Below the pieces are notes generated by a model that was not told the DNA's origin, ran no database searches, and saw only the letters and a list, made by a program, of their open reading frames with translations. Position numbers and translations under genes: made by a program. Of a stretch of 64,000 bases of DNA, positions 1 through 10,916 are shown in pieces. How positions within the stretch are numbered: the stretch's first letter is position 1; each line of letters starts with the position of its first letter. This DNA comes from Capillidium heterosporum (taxonomy: Eukaryota > Entomophthoromycota > Entomophthoromycetes > Entomophthorales > Capillidiaceae): contig WBMQ01000002.1 in the NCBI GenBank assembly GCA_016630905.1, positions 3,038,001 through 3,102,000 of the forward strand. Direction: 5' to 3'.

Positions 1-1960
1 CAAACTTTTGGAAAACTGACAACTGACAACTATACCAAAGGTCGCTTTATAGAGAGGAATAAGTTTACGTCATTTCCTTTTCGAAAATCGATTTGAAGGA
101 AATTGGGTAGTTTGATATAGCTGAAAGAAAAAGCTTATAGAAAGTAAAGATGTAGATTTGAAATTTTGCAATAAAGGAAGCATTGATAGTGAGTTGGTAA
201 AAGTTTAAGATGGTTGAGATAGTACAAGTTGAAGTTTGCATCTACAATTCGTAGGTAATTTTCAACTTTATCTAAAAGTTGTACCTTGAGAACTAATCAT
301 TTTCAATGCAGTTAGCTTATATTGAATTGTACTGTCATAAATCCTCAATTTCGAATTCAACTAAAAAAGTTGCCAATTTTAATTGAATAGCTTATTTGAA
401 ATGCAACGAGAATTTAGGTTACAATTTGATAGAAATTGTACGATAAATGTACCCATAATCAAACTGTTCAACTGAGTCAATTTTACAGTTAACTTTGGGA
501 TAATATAGTATATTTGAAGTCTCGTTATCACTTTCATACACAATAAAATATGAATAGAATCTAATTATAAATTGTAGATACCGAGGATGTGGATTTATAG
601 CTTATTGTAATTGAAGCAGCTTACAGAGCCTATACCTACATCCATACAACACCACATAGCTTGTTGTTCAATCTTATTTCATTTACCTGCATGCCTCCCA
701 TCATTTTAGCTTTAATATCTTACCTAAGTCTCGAAGCTCATGGCAATCATACGGCTTTTAGTCGTCTACCCCCATCTCCAATAAAAGTTGTAGGCAGCTT
801 TGAGCCTTCATCGAAAAGTTTACACGGCTTAAAGCACCGAGAATAAGTACATTAACTACAAAGTCTTATACAATAGTTACTGTATACCTACTCTTCTAGT
901 ACTGCTATAAAAGGAAAACCATCCAAACCAATAGCATACACAGTACATTTTCGAATCCTACCACATGTGAATATTTTTCTTTATGTAGTAGTGATTGGAT
1001 GTTGAAATATCTTTAGATACCTAAAATATGGGTACTGCTTTTACCTCTTTCGTTCGAGATATATAGTACCTGGCCATCAGATTTGTATCTTTTTGATCTA
1101 CATAAATATATTTTGGCTTGTCGGTATATGATTCAATGTGGCATTGTTGATAGGGATACCTAAAGTTGTAAGTGGATATAGGGATAGATCTGTAAAAGTT
1201 GAATATGGTGAAGTTTTATATATTGGATTTACAGTTGATTTAACAGCGTATTTCATCAATTGCTGATGCTGGTGTAAAGGTATTTGTTGTTAAAGCAATA
1301 AGTTCCTTTCGTCTTCAAGCATTAAAGATATATGATATAGAGAGGCTTGATCAGCTATAAATTTATACTTCTACACACCCTATACTCTGATAGATGGGTC
1401 ATTGGGCCTGTCAAAGTCTATACCGTATTCGCATCTAGTCTTCTTGGTTATAGTCCAGGACACCATCCAACCTAATAACTATTTATCCGAATCAATCAAA
1501 AGCGTCCTACTAAACTATGATATCAATTTTGATAAATTGATATTGATCAAGTGATCAAGTTTAAAGTATTCTATCCAAATATTTGCTATTGGCAAATTCC
1601 TAAATCCGAACTAAAACTTAAATAACAATCAAGAATATAAGCTAGCCAACCAATTTGATTTATATGTGGCAGCTATTGGTAACAGTTGGCTAATAATTTC
1701 AAGGACCTGGAAGATGTCGGATAATTGTATTTACCAACCTTTCAATCCAAATGAATCCAACAAACTGCACTATAAAAGTTTTAGGAGTAACTTATATCTT
1801 GGTAAGGAACTTTTCCATCAGTACCACAACAAACCTAACTTTCAATAGTTGAAAATCGTCAAATTGAAGTTTTCGTTTTTCAAGTGAGAGGCTAAGTTTA
1901 CAACCACTTCGATATCCTTCAAAAATAAATACAAGTGCAACTGCAGATCGTAAAATTTCA
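1..1960. other. intergenic, no supported gene
   Basis: AT-rich stretch without a long reading frame. The only small frame worth naming starts at the ATG at 691 and ends at 846 (51 codons); its first ~18 residues are hydrophobic like a signal peptide, but nothing else supports it. The last ~100 bases are the presumed promoter and leader of the gene at 1961. Confidence 0.6.
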
Positions 1961-3559
1961 ATGCCCTTAGCTCTACCACCTTACGCAACTATAAACCCAC
2001 CCACTAGATCCAACCGAGAGAACAACCGAAGGCAGTCAGTTATACACGGCACAGCTAGAACTTTACAGGACTATCAAGCCCAAACCGACGAAGAGTTAAG
2101 TTTCCACAAGAACCAAACATTCATAGTACTTCCTGAATACGACAATCCCAGCTACTACCTGGTTTACGATCTAACTACCCAAACCAAAGGCCTAGTTTCT
2201 AAGAGTATGGTATCCTATTTAGCCCCCAAAAGTTTAAATTCCATCTCGGAGATAAATGCTGGCAACAATGACAGCAGTAATGCCAGCAGTAATGGGGAAG
2301 CGTCTGTCAAAAATAAAATCGGGTTCGCTATCCAAGATATCAAACCTAAGGAGTCGGGGTACTTGGAAGTCAACAAGGACGACAGTCTGTGGATCATCGA
2401 CAGTGTAGAAGACTACTATCTAGCCAAACCTATAGGCAAGTTAGGTATCCCTGGTAAGATTTTGAAGGTATACGTCCGTATTCAAGAGTCCAACTCGGCT
2501 TCCATTCCCATATCCCCTACCGCTTCAACTAACAGTACTAACTACTTTGAGGCTAGCAAGGAAAAGTCAAGTACTAAAGAACACCGCACCTCCAAACTCA
2601 AATTCAACGTCAATGGGCTACGGTCGGATGGCGGTAGGTCAAGCATCACCTCCAAAAGTTTCTACTCAGCCGGCTTAGAGTTTCTGACCCAGGAGTTGGA
2701 GTTAGGTTTGAAAGTTGACACTAACAACCCGATGAACAAGGATCTCATTGTCCTAAAGCCTATCAAAGTTGATGGTATCGTTTACCTACCTCTACACCTC
2801 AAGACCAAGAACCAAACCATCAAGATCTTCCGTAGGAACGACGAGCTTCTCAACTTAGATTACCAACTGCAAGCTTTAATTAATTACTCCTTAAATGAGA
2901 TACCGGCCTCTACCTTGAACTTAACTTCCAGCTTGAATTCCAACCAAACGATAGTACCCAGACTCCCTTACTTTATCGACAAGGTGGAAGTTACTGATGA
3001 CAACGACCTTAAAAACTTGGCTCAATACTGTATTGATCTGGAGGTATACTTTTACGACATGTTCAAGTTGGAGATAGAGGTTCTCAATCTAACCAAAGTC
3101 TTATCAAAGTTCTTTAAGCTGAGAGAAACCGACTTCAACCTGGTGGAAGCTTTGAAGCGCAACCTATTAGTTTTAGACCCTATACCCAAAACTTTGCCTT
3201 TGACAAAGCAACTCAACTTTTTGAACAGTAACACGTTGTTTGAGGAACCTAGTAACACGATTTTGGAAGACATCAACGAGAATGATGAAGCTATGGAAGG
3301 TGGTGATGAAGAGCGAGGTGCCGACACAAAAAGTATGAAGGTCAAGTTGGAGTTCGAAGGCAATTTACTAGCTTTTAACCTCAAAGGGCTAAGTTTTGAT
3401 AATTTGATGGAGAAGATTGTGGAACGCACAGGGTTACAGCCCAAAGTTTTGATGGGTAGGGATGATTTGACCAAAGCAAAGTTCCAGTTGGATAAAGGCA
3501 GTTGGAACTGGATTTTGAAGTCGGACCCCAAATCTATATATATCTTTGTCGAGTGCTGA
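1961..3559 (+). CDS. Bem1/Scd2-like polarity scaffold protein (SH3-SH3-PX-PB1)
   Basis: Single-exon gene, 532 residues. Domain order seen: an SH3 domain at about residues 31-88 (DEELSF and a closing LVSKSMV), a second SH3-like domain at about 118-176, a serine/threonine-rich linker, a PX-like region at about 235-385, an acidic stretch near 440-455, and a C-terminal PB1-like domain from about 457 to the end (MKVKLEFEG start, WNWI near the end). This is the architecture of yeast Bem1 and fission-yeast Scd2, which hold Cdc42, its exchange factor Cdc24 (through PB1-PB1 contact) and a PAK kinase together at sites of polarised growth. The start is the first ATG of the open frame. Domain order supports the assignment better than any single motif; another SH3-PX-PB1 adaptor such as a NoxR/p67-type protein is less likely. 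Confidence 0.72.
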   Translation: MPLALPPYATINPPTRSNRENNRRQSVIHGTARTLQDYQAQTDEELSFHKNQTFIVLPEYDNPSYYLVYDLTTQTKGLVSKSMVSYLAPKSLNSISEINAGNNDSSNASSNGEASVKNKIGFAIQDIKPKESGYLEVNKDDSLWIIDSVEDYYLAKPIGKLGIPGKILKVYVRIQESNSASIPISPTASTNSTNYFEASKEKSSTKEHRTSKLKFNVNGLRSDGGRSSITSKSFYSAGLEFLTQELELGLKVDTNNPMNKDLIVLKPIKVDGIVYLPLHLKTKNQTIKIFRRNDELLNLDYQLQALINYSLNEIPASTLNLTSSLNSNQTIVPRLPYFIDKVEVTDDNDLKNLAQYCIDLEVYFYDMFKLEIEVLNLTKVLSKFFKLRETDFNLVEALKRNLLVLDPIPKTLPLTKQLNFLNSNTLFEEPSNTILEDINENDEAMEGGDEERGADTKSMKVKLEFEGNLLAFNLKGLSFDNLMEKIVERTGLQPKVLMGRDDLTKAKFQLDKGSWNWILKSDPKSIYIFVEC

Positions 3560-4220
3560 CGTGCTTTATTTTATTTTTTATTTTTTGAGGTGTAGGGGAG
3601 CTGTCCAAGTATATCTTTATTTTTGTAGGTGGTGAAGGGAAGTGAACTAATAAAATTTTTATAACCAATATATGTATAGTTGCATAAAGCTTTTTGAAGT
3701 TGTTTTAACTTTTGTAGTGTACTACCTATCTTTAGAGCTGTAGTTTGTTAGGGAAAATTTTGATTGTCGGCATCTTTTAGTTATAAAATCAAGGTATGGA
3801 AATTGAGCTTATAATACCAAGTTCGTAGGTCAATTTCTATTACTAGATTACCACCAAAATTGTAGCTGGGTTGCTCAGAACCTTTCAAATCCAACAAATG
3901 GTTGAAAGAATATGTGTGTTTTAGTATGTAGAGGAAGCCTTGATGTTAGGCTATTGGAAACTGTCTACTTGGGTAGTTTTAGATCAGATGGTGCCTTTTG
4001 CTGTTTGTATTGAAACTTGGACTTTGTACTTTGGGGATAAAGGGTAAAAGGCTGTAGATGAACCAATAAATGGTCAATCTATTTGCAATTTCAAATTTAT
4101 ACACCAAGGATGTCTACTAAAGCTTACAAGCTAAAATCCACCAAGCCATTCCAGGCTAAAATGTTGGCAACTCAAATTTAAACATCTTTTATCTCAACAA
4201 TTCAAAATATAAAATAGAGT
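3560..4220. other. intergenic, no supported gene
   Basis: About 660 bases between two genes on the same strand. T-rich just after the upstream stop, then AT-rich with no reading frame of note; presumably 3' end signals of the upstream gene and promoter of the next. Confidence 0.6.
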
Positions 4221-5006
4221 ATGCACCCAAATAACAAACAGGATCACCAACTCTACCTGCCTTACCGTTTCGGCATGGTAGAAGCTCAAGTATACCGAGG
4301 TGGCTATCCCAAACCCCGCAATTACCGCTTCCTCAAACGTCTAAAACTCAAAACGATAGTAAGCCTAATCCCCGAACAACCCGACCAACAACTAGTAAAG
4401 TTCTGTATCCAAAACAAAATCGACAACTTGTGGATACGTGTTAACAAACCCAAGGAGAACGTATCTATTGGGTACAGTAAAGTAGTTACCTGCCTGCAGC
4501 TGATTATGCAGCCTGGCAACTTGCCTATATACTTTCATTGTCTAGATGGAACTGTTGTTACTGGTATGGTGGTAGCTTGTCTTAGGAAGTTGATGGTGTG
4601 GAGTATCAACTCCAGTTTGAATGAATATTTAAGGTACCGTATGGTTTTTTCAAAATTGGTTAATGGAAGAATTCTTTTGTTTTGTAAAAAGGTTTAGTTC
4701 CGATGAAGTTTTGAGTCAAGAAGAGATGGAGTTCGTCAACAAGTTCAACAGTCCAGTCGAGATACCTTTGGATCGACCCAGTTGGTTACTGCCCGACCTA
4801 CCTAAAAATTTCAAGCACCCCAATTTACCATGTAAATTTATCGACAATTCGATGGAAGAGCGGAGTAGAGAAGGTATGTAGTTGGTTTTTTATTTTGTAT
4901 TAATGGCTTATTTATAGAAGAGTTTAATGAAGATAGTTCAAATGCAATGGAGGTTAAGCATGTCAAAGAGGAGTCTTTGATTGTCAAGGCGTTGGCATTG
5001 GATTGA
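4221..5006 (+). CDS. Oca/Siw14-family tyrosine-phosphatase-like protein
   Basis: Three exons: 4221-4633, 4692-4873, 4918-5006, with introns of 58 and 44 bp; about 227 residues. The opening has the family signature VYRGGYPKPRNYRFLKRLKLKTI. The active-site loop reads HCLDGTVVTG at about residues 112-121, followed by CLRKLMVWS and NEYLRF, which spans the first splice junction. The family P-loop is HCxxGxxR(T/S)G, so the catalytic Cys is present but the phosphate-binding Arg position holds Val. Oca proteins are small cytoplasmic phosphatase-like factors; some yeast members are thought to be non-catalytic, and this one probably is too. The second exon frame joins only through an acceptor ending AAG at 4690-4691. 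Assignment to the family is firm; which Oca paralogue it matches is not settled. Confidence 0.75.
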
Positions 5007-6385
5007 AGAGTTTAGTTGATTGCAATAGTTTTAAAATGTTGGGGAAGTGTACGCTGAGGTGGACATTCAGGGCACGGATGGTCTGAAATACAAATATTAA
5101 TGGAAAAGAAGCTAGTGATGCATTTTCTTTAAGTCAATTAAAACTAATAATGGGTTTCTAGTTTTGGATCTTCCAAGTTATTTTCTCAGGTAATAACTGT
5201 TTTAAAGTGTAGCTTGAGCATATTTCCGTATATATCTTCAAAATTTTGATTAAAGTTGTCTTCCTAAACGTTGCTATAGCTAAATGTACCACTTGAATGG
5301 TTTCCACTATCAAGCTTGGAGTACTACCACCTTCACTTTCGACATTTACCAATACTCTATGTAGCCACAATTATGAGGCCTTTTGGCAAAGGTAAATTAA
5401 AGCTCTATATTGTAATAGGAGACAGTTACTATATTTTTTGTACAATATCAGAAAAATTGAAAGTGCCAACTTTTTCCAAAGTTAACAGTTCTAAAATGGT
5501 AGGACAATCGTAGTTAATGTTTGAAAAGCTTTAAAGTAATTGTAGATATTTGGAACAGTACAAGTAATTGGAGTTGGATTGTAACCTTCAAGTTTTGGTA
5601 GGAGTGTTATACCTTTGAGATTTGTTGAAAACTGTGTAAATATTTTTTGTAGCAAGACACTATAATTATAGTATTTTATTAGTTTAATTCAAAATTCGTT
5701 GGTGATATATTGTGATATATTTGATTTAAATATTAAAATTGATTGTAGTAGCTTGATATGTATTTTTGAAGTAAATTTTTGATGCTTTTATATACATTCT
5801 AACTCAGTAGCTGTACCTTCAAAAGCTATTAAGCTCATCAAAGACTTTATGCAACATCTTAATAGAAGATGCCACTTATAATAACATATTTTAGTGGTTA
5901 CCGATGGGTTAACCATATGATACCTATTTGGAATGTGAGAGAGCTTACAAGATATTAAAAAGGCCTGAGGTTGGAATAGCTACCCGATCTCTATAGCTTA
6001 TGGGATAAAATCAATCTTATTTCCCTGATAGTTATGGTAAAATGAGTTAAAAGTTGCCACTACATCAAAGTCACATCCCTGTTTGGGTTACTATACCACT
6101 TTATAAATGGTAACCTGGGCCTTAGGACTAGAGGTTTATTTAATAAGGCCAAATCTACCTTGATAAAAACTTCAAATAAGCTAGGGATCTAGGAATGGTA
6201 GATATTTTGGTTTTTAGCCAGGTAGTTATGGTTCAGATATCAAGATTCCAAGCTGTAGACTTGAGTGCGGGAAATAAGGCAAAGTTTGCCAAGCTATCAG
6301 CCATCATATTCAAAAAAATATAGTTGCTTGTTTGTTGATCGAACAAAATCAGGATATCTGTTGTCCATATCGATAAACTTAGTTT
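5007..6385. other. intergenic, no supported gene
   Basis: About 1.4 kb between convergent genes (Oca-like on plus, tyrosinase on minus). Short frames near 5158-5370 (minus) and 5316-5513 (plus) lack ATG-supported structure or recognisable motifs. I see nothing else in it. Confidence 0.55.
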
Positions 6386-7517
6386 TCAATCCCTTGAATC
6401 TAGCTTGGCATCGGCATCCCTAAACTCCTTCTCGATCCACCGGACTTTAGCTTGATTCATACCGTTCCTAAAGATGAATCCATCTTTCAAGCCCTTGAAA
6501 GGTCTTCTATTACGCTCCTTGAGCTGGCTCTTCCTATTACCTTTACCTGATCCTACTCTTTCCAACTGAACCGACTGATCTTCTGAGGCTTTTACAGTGT
6601 AATCTGGGTAGGTATAGCAGTGCTCACTACTTCCCTTCGTATTCAACACTGATTCGACGGCAACTTTGAACGGTTGCATAATATCGCTGACCTTCAAGGT
6701 ACGGCCATTGGAATCCCTACCGTTGTACTGCACAGCATTGGCATTTCTGATTTGCCAGTTAGCCCATAGCATGTCAATAAAGCAGTGGTGAACGAAAAAC
6801 AAAGGGCTGAAATTTGAAGTTAGCAAGTAGATAAAAGATAAAAAATTACTCGTTAGGACTAAACATATAGGACATATCTCCCACATCACCACCTATGTTG
6901 ACGTGGGTGGTGCCATGTGCCACCTCCAATCTTTCTCCAAAGTCGGAATAGACGGTGCGACTCATAATCGTGGAGGTGATTGCTTTAAAAGAGACAAAGG
7001 GAGACATAGTGCCGTCTTTGTTGTCAAACTCTCTCTTTAGGCAAGTGTTAGCGGTAGGGAAAGCACTTTTCAAAGTGCTGAATGCACTAGTTGAGATACA
7101 GTAGTTTTCGTTGGGATCACCATCACCACCAAACCAAGTAGGATCGAACATTGGGCTCAGCTCAGGGTTATTTGCGTCCTCTTGACTCCAGTCCCAGAAC
7201 GGTAGGGTAATCGGCTTCTTAGCTATCCGCGTCAGATCCTTTTCGAAGTTCCTAATGAACTGGCGATGCCAAGGTAAAAATTGGGGATAGCCGTGCGCTT
7301 GGCTAGAGTAGTTGCTGTGAAGTTCTGTGTAGTCATCGTAAGTCGAGTATCCAGGGGTTTGCATGGATTTCTCTTGCTTTAGGAGGACGATGGCATTCAA
7401 AAAGTCCTTCTTTTCGACTTGAGTTAGATTCCGCACTTCCTTACGTTGGACTAGATTTGTACATTGACATAGTATGGAGTTTAATATTGTCAGTAGGGTT
7501 AGAAGTCGGATTAGCAT
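6386..7517 (-). CDS. secreted tyrosinase (type-3 copper oxidase)
   Basis: Two exons on the minus strand: 7517-6850 and 6806-6386, intron 43 bp with a GCTAAC branch point; 362 residues. The first ~18 residues are a clear signal peptide. Copper A ligands are seen in HSNYSS, then AHGYPQFLPWHR...NFE; copper B in LEVAHGTTHVNIGGDVG, and the third ligand pair in NDPLFFVHHCFID, which is restored exactly by splicing. Tyrosinases oxidise phenols to o-quinones for melanin or crosslinking, here presumably outside the cell. No C-terminal membrane anchor is visible; after copper B there is a basic tail of ~110 residues. Length matches short secreted fungal/bacterial tyrosinases. It stands alone, with long intergenic gaps on both sides. 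Confidence 0.9.
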
Positions 7518-9217
7518 ACTTTATAGATAATGGGATTTTAATTTATATAATTCTTACGACGTATTTTTTATGAATGTTTGTATATATACTCATTTTTGCA
7601 ATTAAATTGCTCGTTTAGCACTAAATTAGACTCCACACTAGTATATTGTTTGCTTTCAACTCGATTTTGGTTTCTGTCATACCCTGCCGAACCTTTTATA
7701 TGCATATAAAAAGATTGAACTGACGTTCGATGACTTGCAACTTATAGTAGTTAACCTCATGCTGTTTTTGTACCAACTTCAAAACAAAGCAAATAAAGGC
7801 TTTTTACCAATATGAAAGTGTATATATAGCTCCCATAGCAAGCTCTGCTGTATTACTATTCCTAAAAATGAAACCTTGAGTGTACCCATAAGTTAGGCTC
7901 TTACAATTGAATTTATAGGACATCTGTAATCTTTGAGTGATACCATCTATTTGAATTGAACTTCTAAGTCCATTCAATACAGTTGATCAAGTTTACCAGT
8001 ATCCCCAACTTCACATCGTGCAGATCTGGGGAAGCACTCCTACCTTATAACCAAACAGCTGTCCCCAACTTTTCCAATATAAAGCGAACAAAACTGGGTA
8101 AAGTCAAAGGATTTTGTATTGAAAAGGATATATCTAACAGTATTGTCATTGGTGAAGTAGTTTTCTCATAACTTTTTGGGTTTTTAATTTGTAGCTAAAA
8201 TATCTCATTCAAAATTGTACAAATATGCTTTTGCCTGTAGTTACGAGTCACTGTACCGTTATAAAGTTTAGTAAATAAATTTGCACTGCAAGATACTATT
8301 ATACCAGTATAGCTATATAAATTATCGCTATCCTATGCTTTAAAGCTTTTTATTATTGCAAGGCCTGAGTATCATCCAACATCTGGGAACTTTTGCATAA
8401 TAGGTATATCCAAAAGTTAGTCCCAATCTTATTTATAGAACTTGATTTTTTAGGACCTCGACTTGCTTGATTTTTATACCTCTATCAGTCCATTCCAATG
8501 GAAATAAGTAATCAAATACTATCAGTTTGTTAAAGGGCAAGTATATGTAGACCATAAAAGCTAGCTTATAATTTTTACATCCATAAGCTCCAAATTCGTT
8601 TCAAATCTTTTGGTCAAAGCAAATTAGATTTTAGTTTGGGTATATATATAGGATACTATACTGTGAATCTAATATTTTGACAAAATTATAGAGACAAGAA
8701 ATCGATCCATATTAAAAATTACATGGCTCTTTTATACATACATACGCTTATAGCTAAGGCTTGAAGCTATATAATTCAATGTCCTTTCGAAACTCCAGCT
8801 AAAATTTCAGAATGAGTTTCTAAAGTATATATGCAATATATCGAAAAAGAGCAATACCTCATGAATTACTTTATAGCACATAAAGTGTGGTGCCAAATCC
8901 ATCCATAAAGGAACATGACTTTTTCAAAGCATTAGATCGAATAAATACACCTATTTCGACAATAGTAATTGGAATTGTAGTCATGACAATTTGGACACAA
9001 GGCTTATATCACCAGCCTGGCTATGGCTTATAAGCTAAATTGGCATTGCACTATATCAAGTCTTATAGAAGCTTCTCAAAGTGCTTCAATAGATCAGTTT
9101 TATGTAAACAGGTGCCACTTTTAGAATTACTAATGAATGTGGAACTATAACTATAAAACATCTCCCTTTGATAAATATATCTCATCTCAAATTCGAACGT
9201 CACAATTTTTTAAAAGA
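7518..9217. other. intergenic between divergent genes, no supported gene
   Basis: 1.7 kb separating the divergent tyrosinase and methyltransferase genes, so it should contain both promoters. It holds a perfect 18-bp palindrome at 7694-7711 built on TATATGCATATA, ~180 bases upstream of the tyrosinase start. The small frame at 7983-8171 has no support. Otherwise AT-rich. Confidence 0.5.
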
Positions 9218-10348
9218 ATGTCGCCAACTTCGAGTGATAGAGCAACTACTACAAGTCAAAGTACCAAGGTTTCCGGTAAGCGATATTCCCTTTATAACTA
9301 AGCTTACAATCCGTATAGATGCAAAGCCTATGGAAGATTACAACAACCGGTCCCTCTATCAAAGGCTCAAGAACTTTGAAGGATACACCGTTCTAAGGGA
9401 ACTGGGTAAGCTACCTATGTAGCTATTCAACCTCATTAAAACTTTATAGATGAATTTAAAAGGTTGATCACCAGCGACAAGTCTGAACTCACTATCGTCG
9501 ACTTTGGCTGTAGTCAAGGTTATAACACCATCCTACTCTACAAGAAGGTTCTCACTGACCTCGTTTCCAATAAGACCAACACCTCCTTCTACATCTACCT
9601 CAACGATCTACCATCCAACGACTTTAGCCAAGTTTTCAAGTGCCTAAGCAATACTGAAACTTCCTACAACTATCTCCCTCAGCTTTTAAATGAAAACAAC
9701 AAAGTCAACACCTTCATAAACGGCAACTCTTTCTACGGACCTATAATGCCAAAAAACTCTATTGACTTTGCTACCTCTTTCTTCACTTTGCATTGGTTAC
9801 CCAATGGTCCACCTTTATCGAAAACCATTTGTGCTAACAATTCTATGGTTACCGACGATGAGGCAGCCAAATACAAGTCTATCGCCAACCTTTCCTTGAC
9901 TACCTTTTTGAAATATAGGGCATGTGAGTTGAAAGTAGGTGGCTTACTAGCTACCATCATCCCCAACTTCCCCCAAGGTTCCCAGCACATAAATGCGAGG
10001 TGGCAGACCTTCCTCAAACTCAAGAACTTGCAACATGAACCTTTTCAAGGCTTAGTCGTTCCTACCTACTGGCGCGATGAAAGTGAACGCTTACAATCCT
10101 TCAAAGAAGTCGAAGATTCGTTAAAGGTGGTATGTAACCACCTTTTACCAGAAACTGAAGTGCTATTTGATGCCACTATGCTGCATTCGGGTATGTATAA
10201 TAACGTGTTAATTGGCTTGAAAGATCTACAAGTTTTTGATAGTGAAGAAGAGACACGCAAGTTTACTGATGAGTTTATGGAGGTGCTGTTCAAGGATTAC
10301 CCTGAATTAACTATGGAAAACCATCTCGTTGTCTTCGAACGTATTTAA
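9218..10348 (+). CDS. SABATH-family SAM-dependent carboxyl methyltransferase
   Basis: Three exons: 9218-9275, 9319-9405, 9450-10348 (introns 43 and 44 bp); 347 residues. I chose the ATG at 9218 because the GTAAGC...TAG intron at 9276-9318 joins it in phase to the conserved part; an ATG at 9330 would be the fallback. Seen: YNNRSLYQ at the N-terminus (family YxxxSxxQ substrate/SAM motif), SAM-binding IVDFGCSQG, acidic loop LNDLPSNDF, the aromatic segment FFTLHWLPNGPP (family SxxSLHWLS), then YRACELKVGGLL. In plants SABATH enzymes methylate the carboxyl group of salicylate, jasmonate, auxin, gibberellins, farnesoate and the like. The substrate here cannot be read from sequence. The gene is spliced like its neighbours, so any transfer was not recent. 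Uncommon in fungi. Confidence 0.85.
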
Positions 10349-10916
10349 GGATTTATATAAATAGGCTTTTTGAACTGTTCATTAGTGTCTACTGAAATTT
10401 ATTTTGTATTACTTTATATGGACTGTATAATCTATACATGAAAGGATCAGTTCTTCAAATGTACATTATATTTAAAGTTTGATAGCACTTGTAATATTTT
10501 CAATAGATAGCTTCAAAATACAACCATATACTTACAACAGTTTAAATATAGGTTTCTCTTCCACTCAGATTAAACTTATAGCCTGCCTTGCATAAAATAA
10601 ATACCAAGCTGTTGTCAAAAGCATGTTCAAGTAAAACATGCTTTATTGATAAAGGTATATATGCAAAGTTTATAAGCTTTTGTCAAGGGTTATAAGTCTT
10701 TATACTAAAGCCACTACATCCAACAGCCTTTGGAGTTTGTGAGGAGACTTCAAAGAATGATCGTAAACCCACCAATAGACTTTCAAGTTTGAATCTTCAA
10801 CTAGATTTCATCACCATTTATGAATTGGAATGGGTCGCTATGAAAACAAGAGATAAGAAGCTTGCTCAGTTGAGTTTGCAAAAGTAAAAGTGTAGATAAA
10901 TAATAAGATACTGAAG
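10349..10916. other. intergenic, no supported gene
   Basis: About 570 bases between two plus-strand genes. AT-rich with no open frame of note; presumably terminator of the methyltransferase and promoter of the 5-phosphatase gene. Confidence 0.55.

Noticed and set aside
661-846. Small frame with a signal-peptide-like start
   Set aside because: Real ATG only at 691, 51 codons, no conserved feature and no cysteine pattern; a chance frame is as likely.
3052-3531. Long open frame antisense to the Bem1-like gene
   Set aside because: Shadow of the coding strand; no conserved domain and no start context.
9168-9330. Longer N-terminal extension of the methyltransferase in the open frame
   Set aside because: It has no ATG; the stretch 9276-9318 is a typical intron joining an ATG-led exon at 9218.
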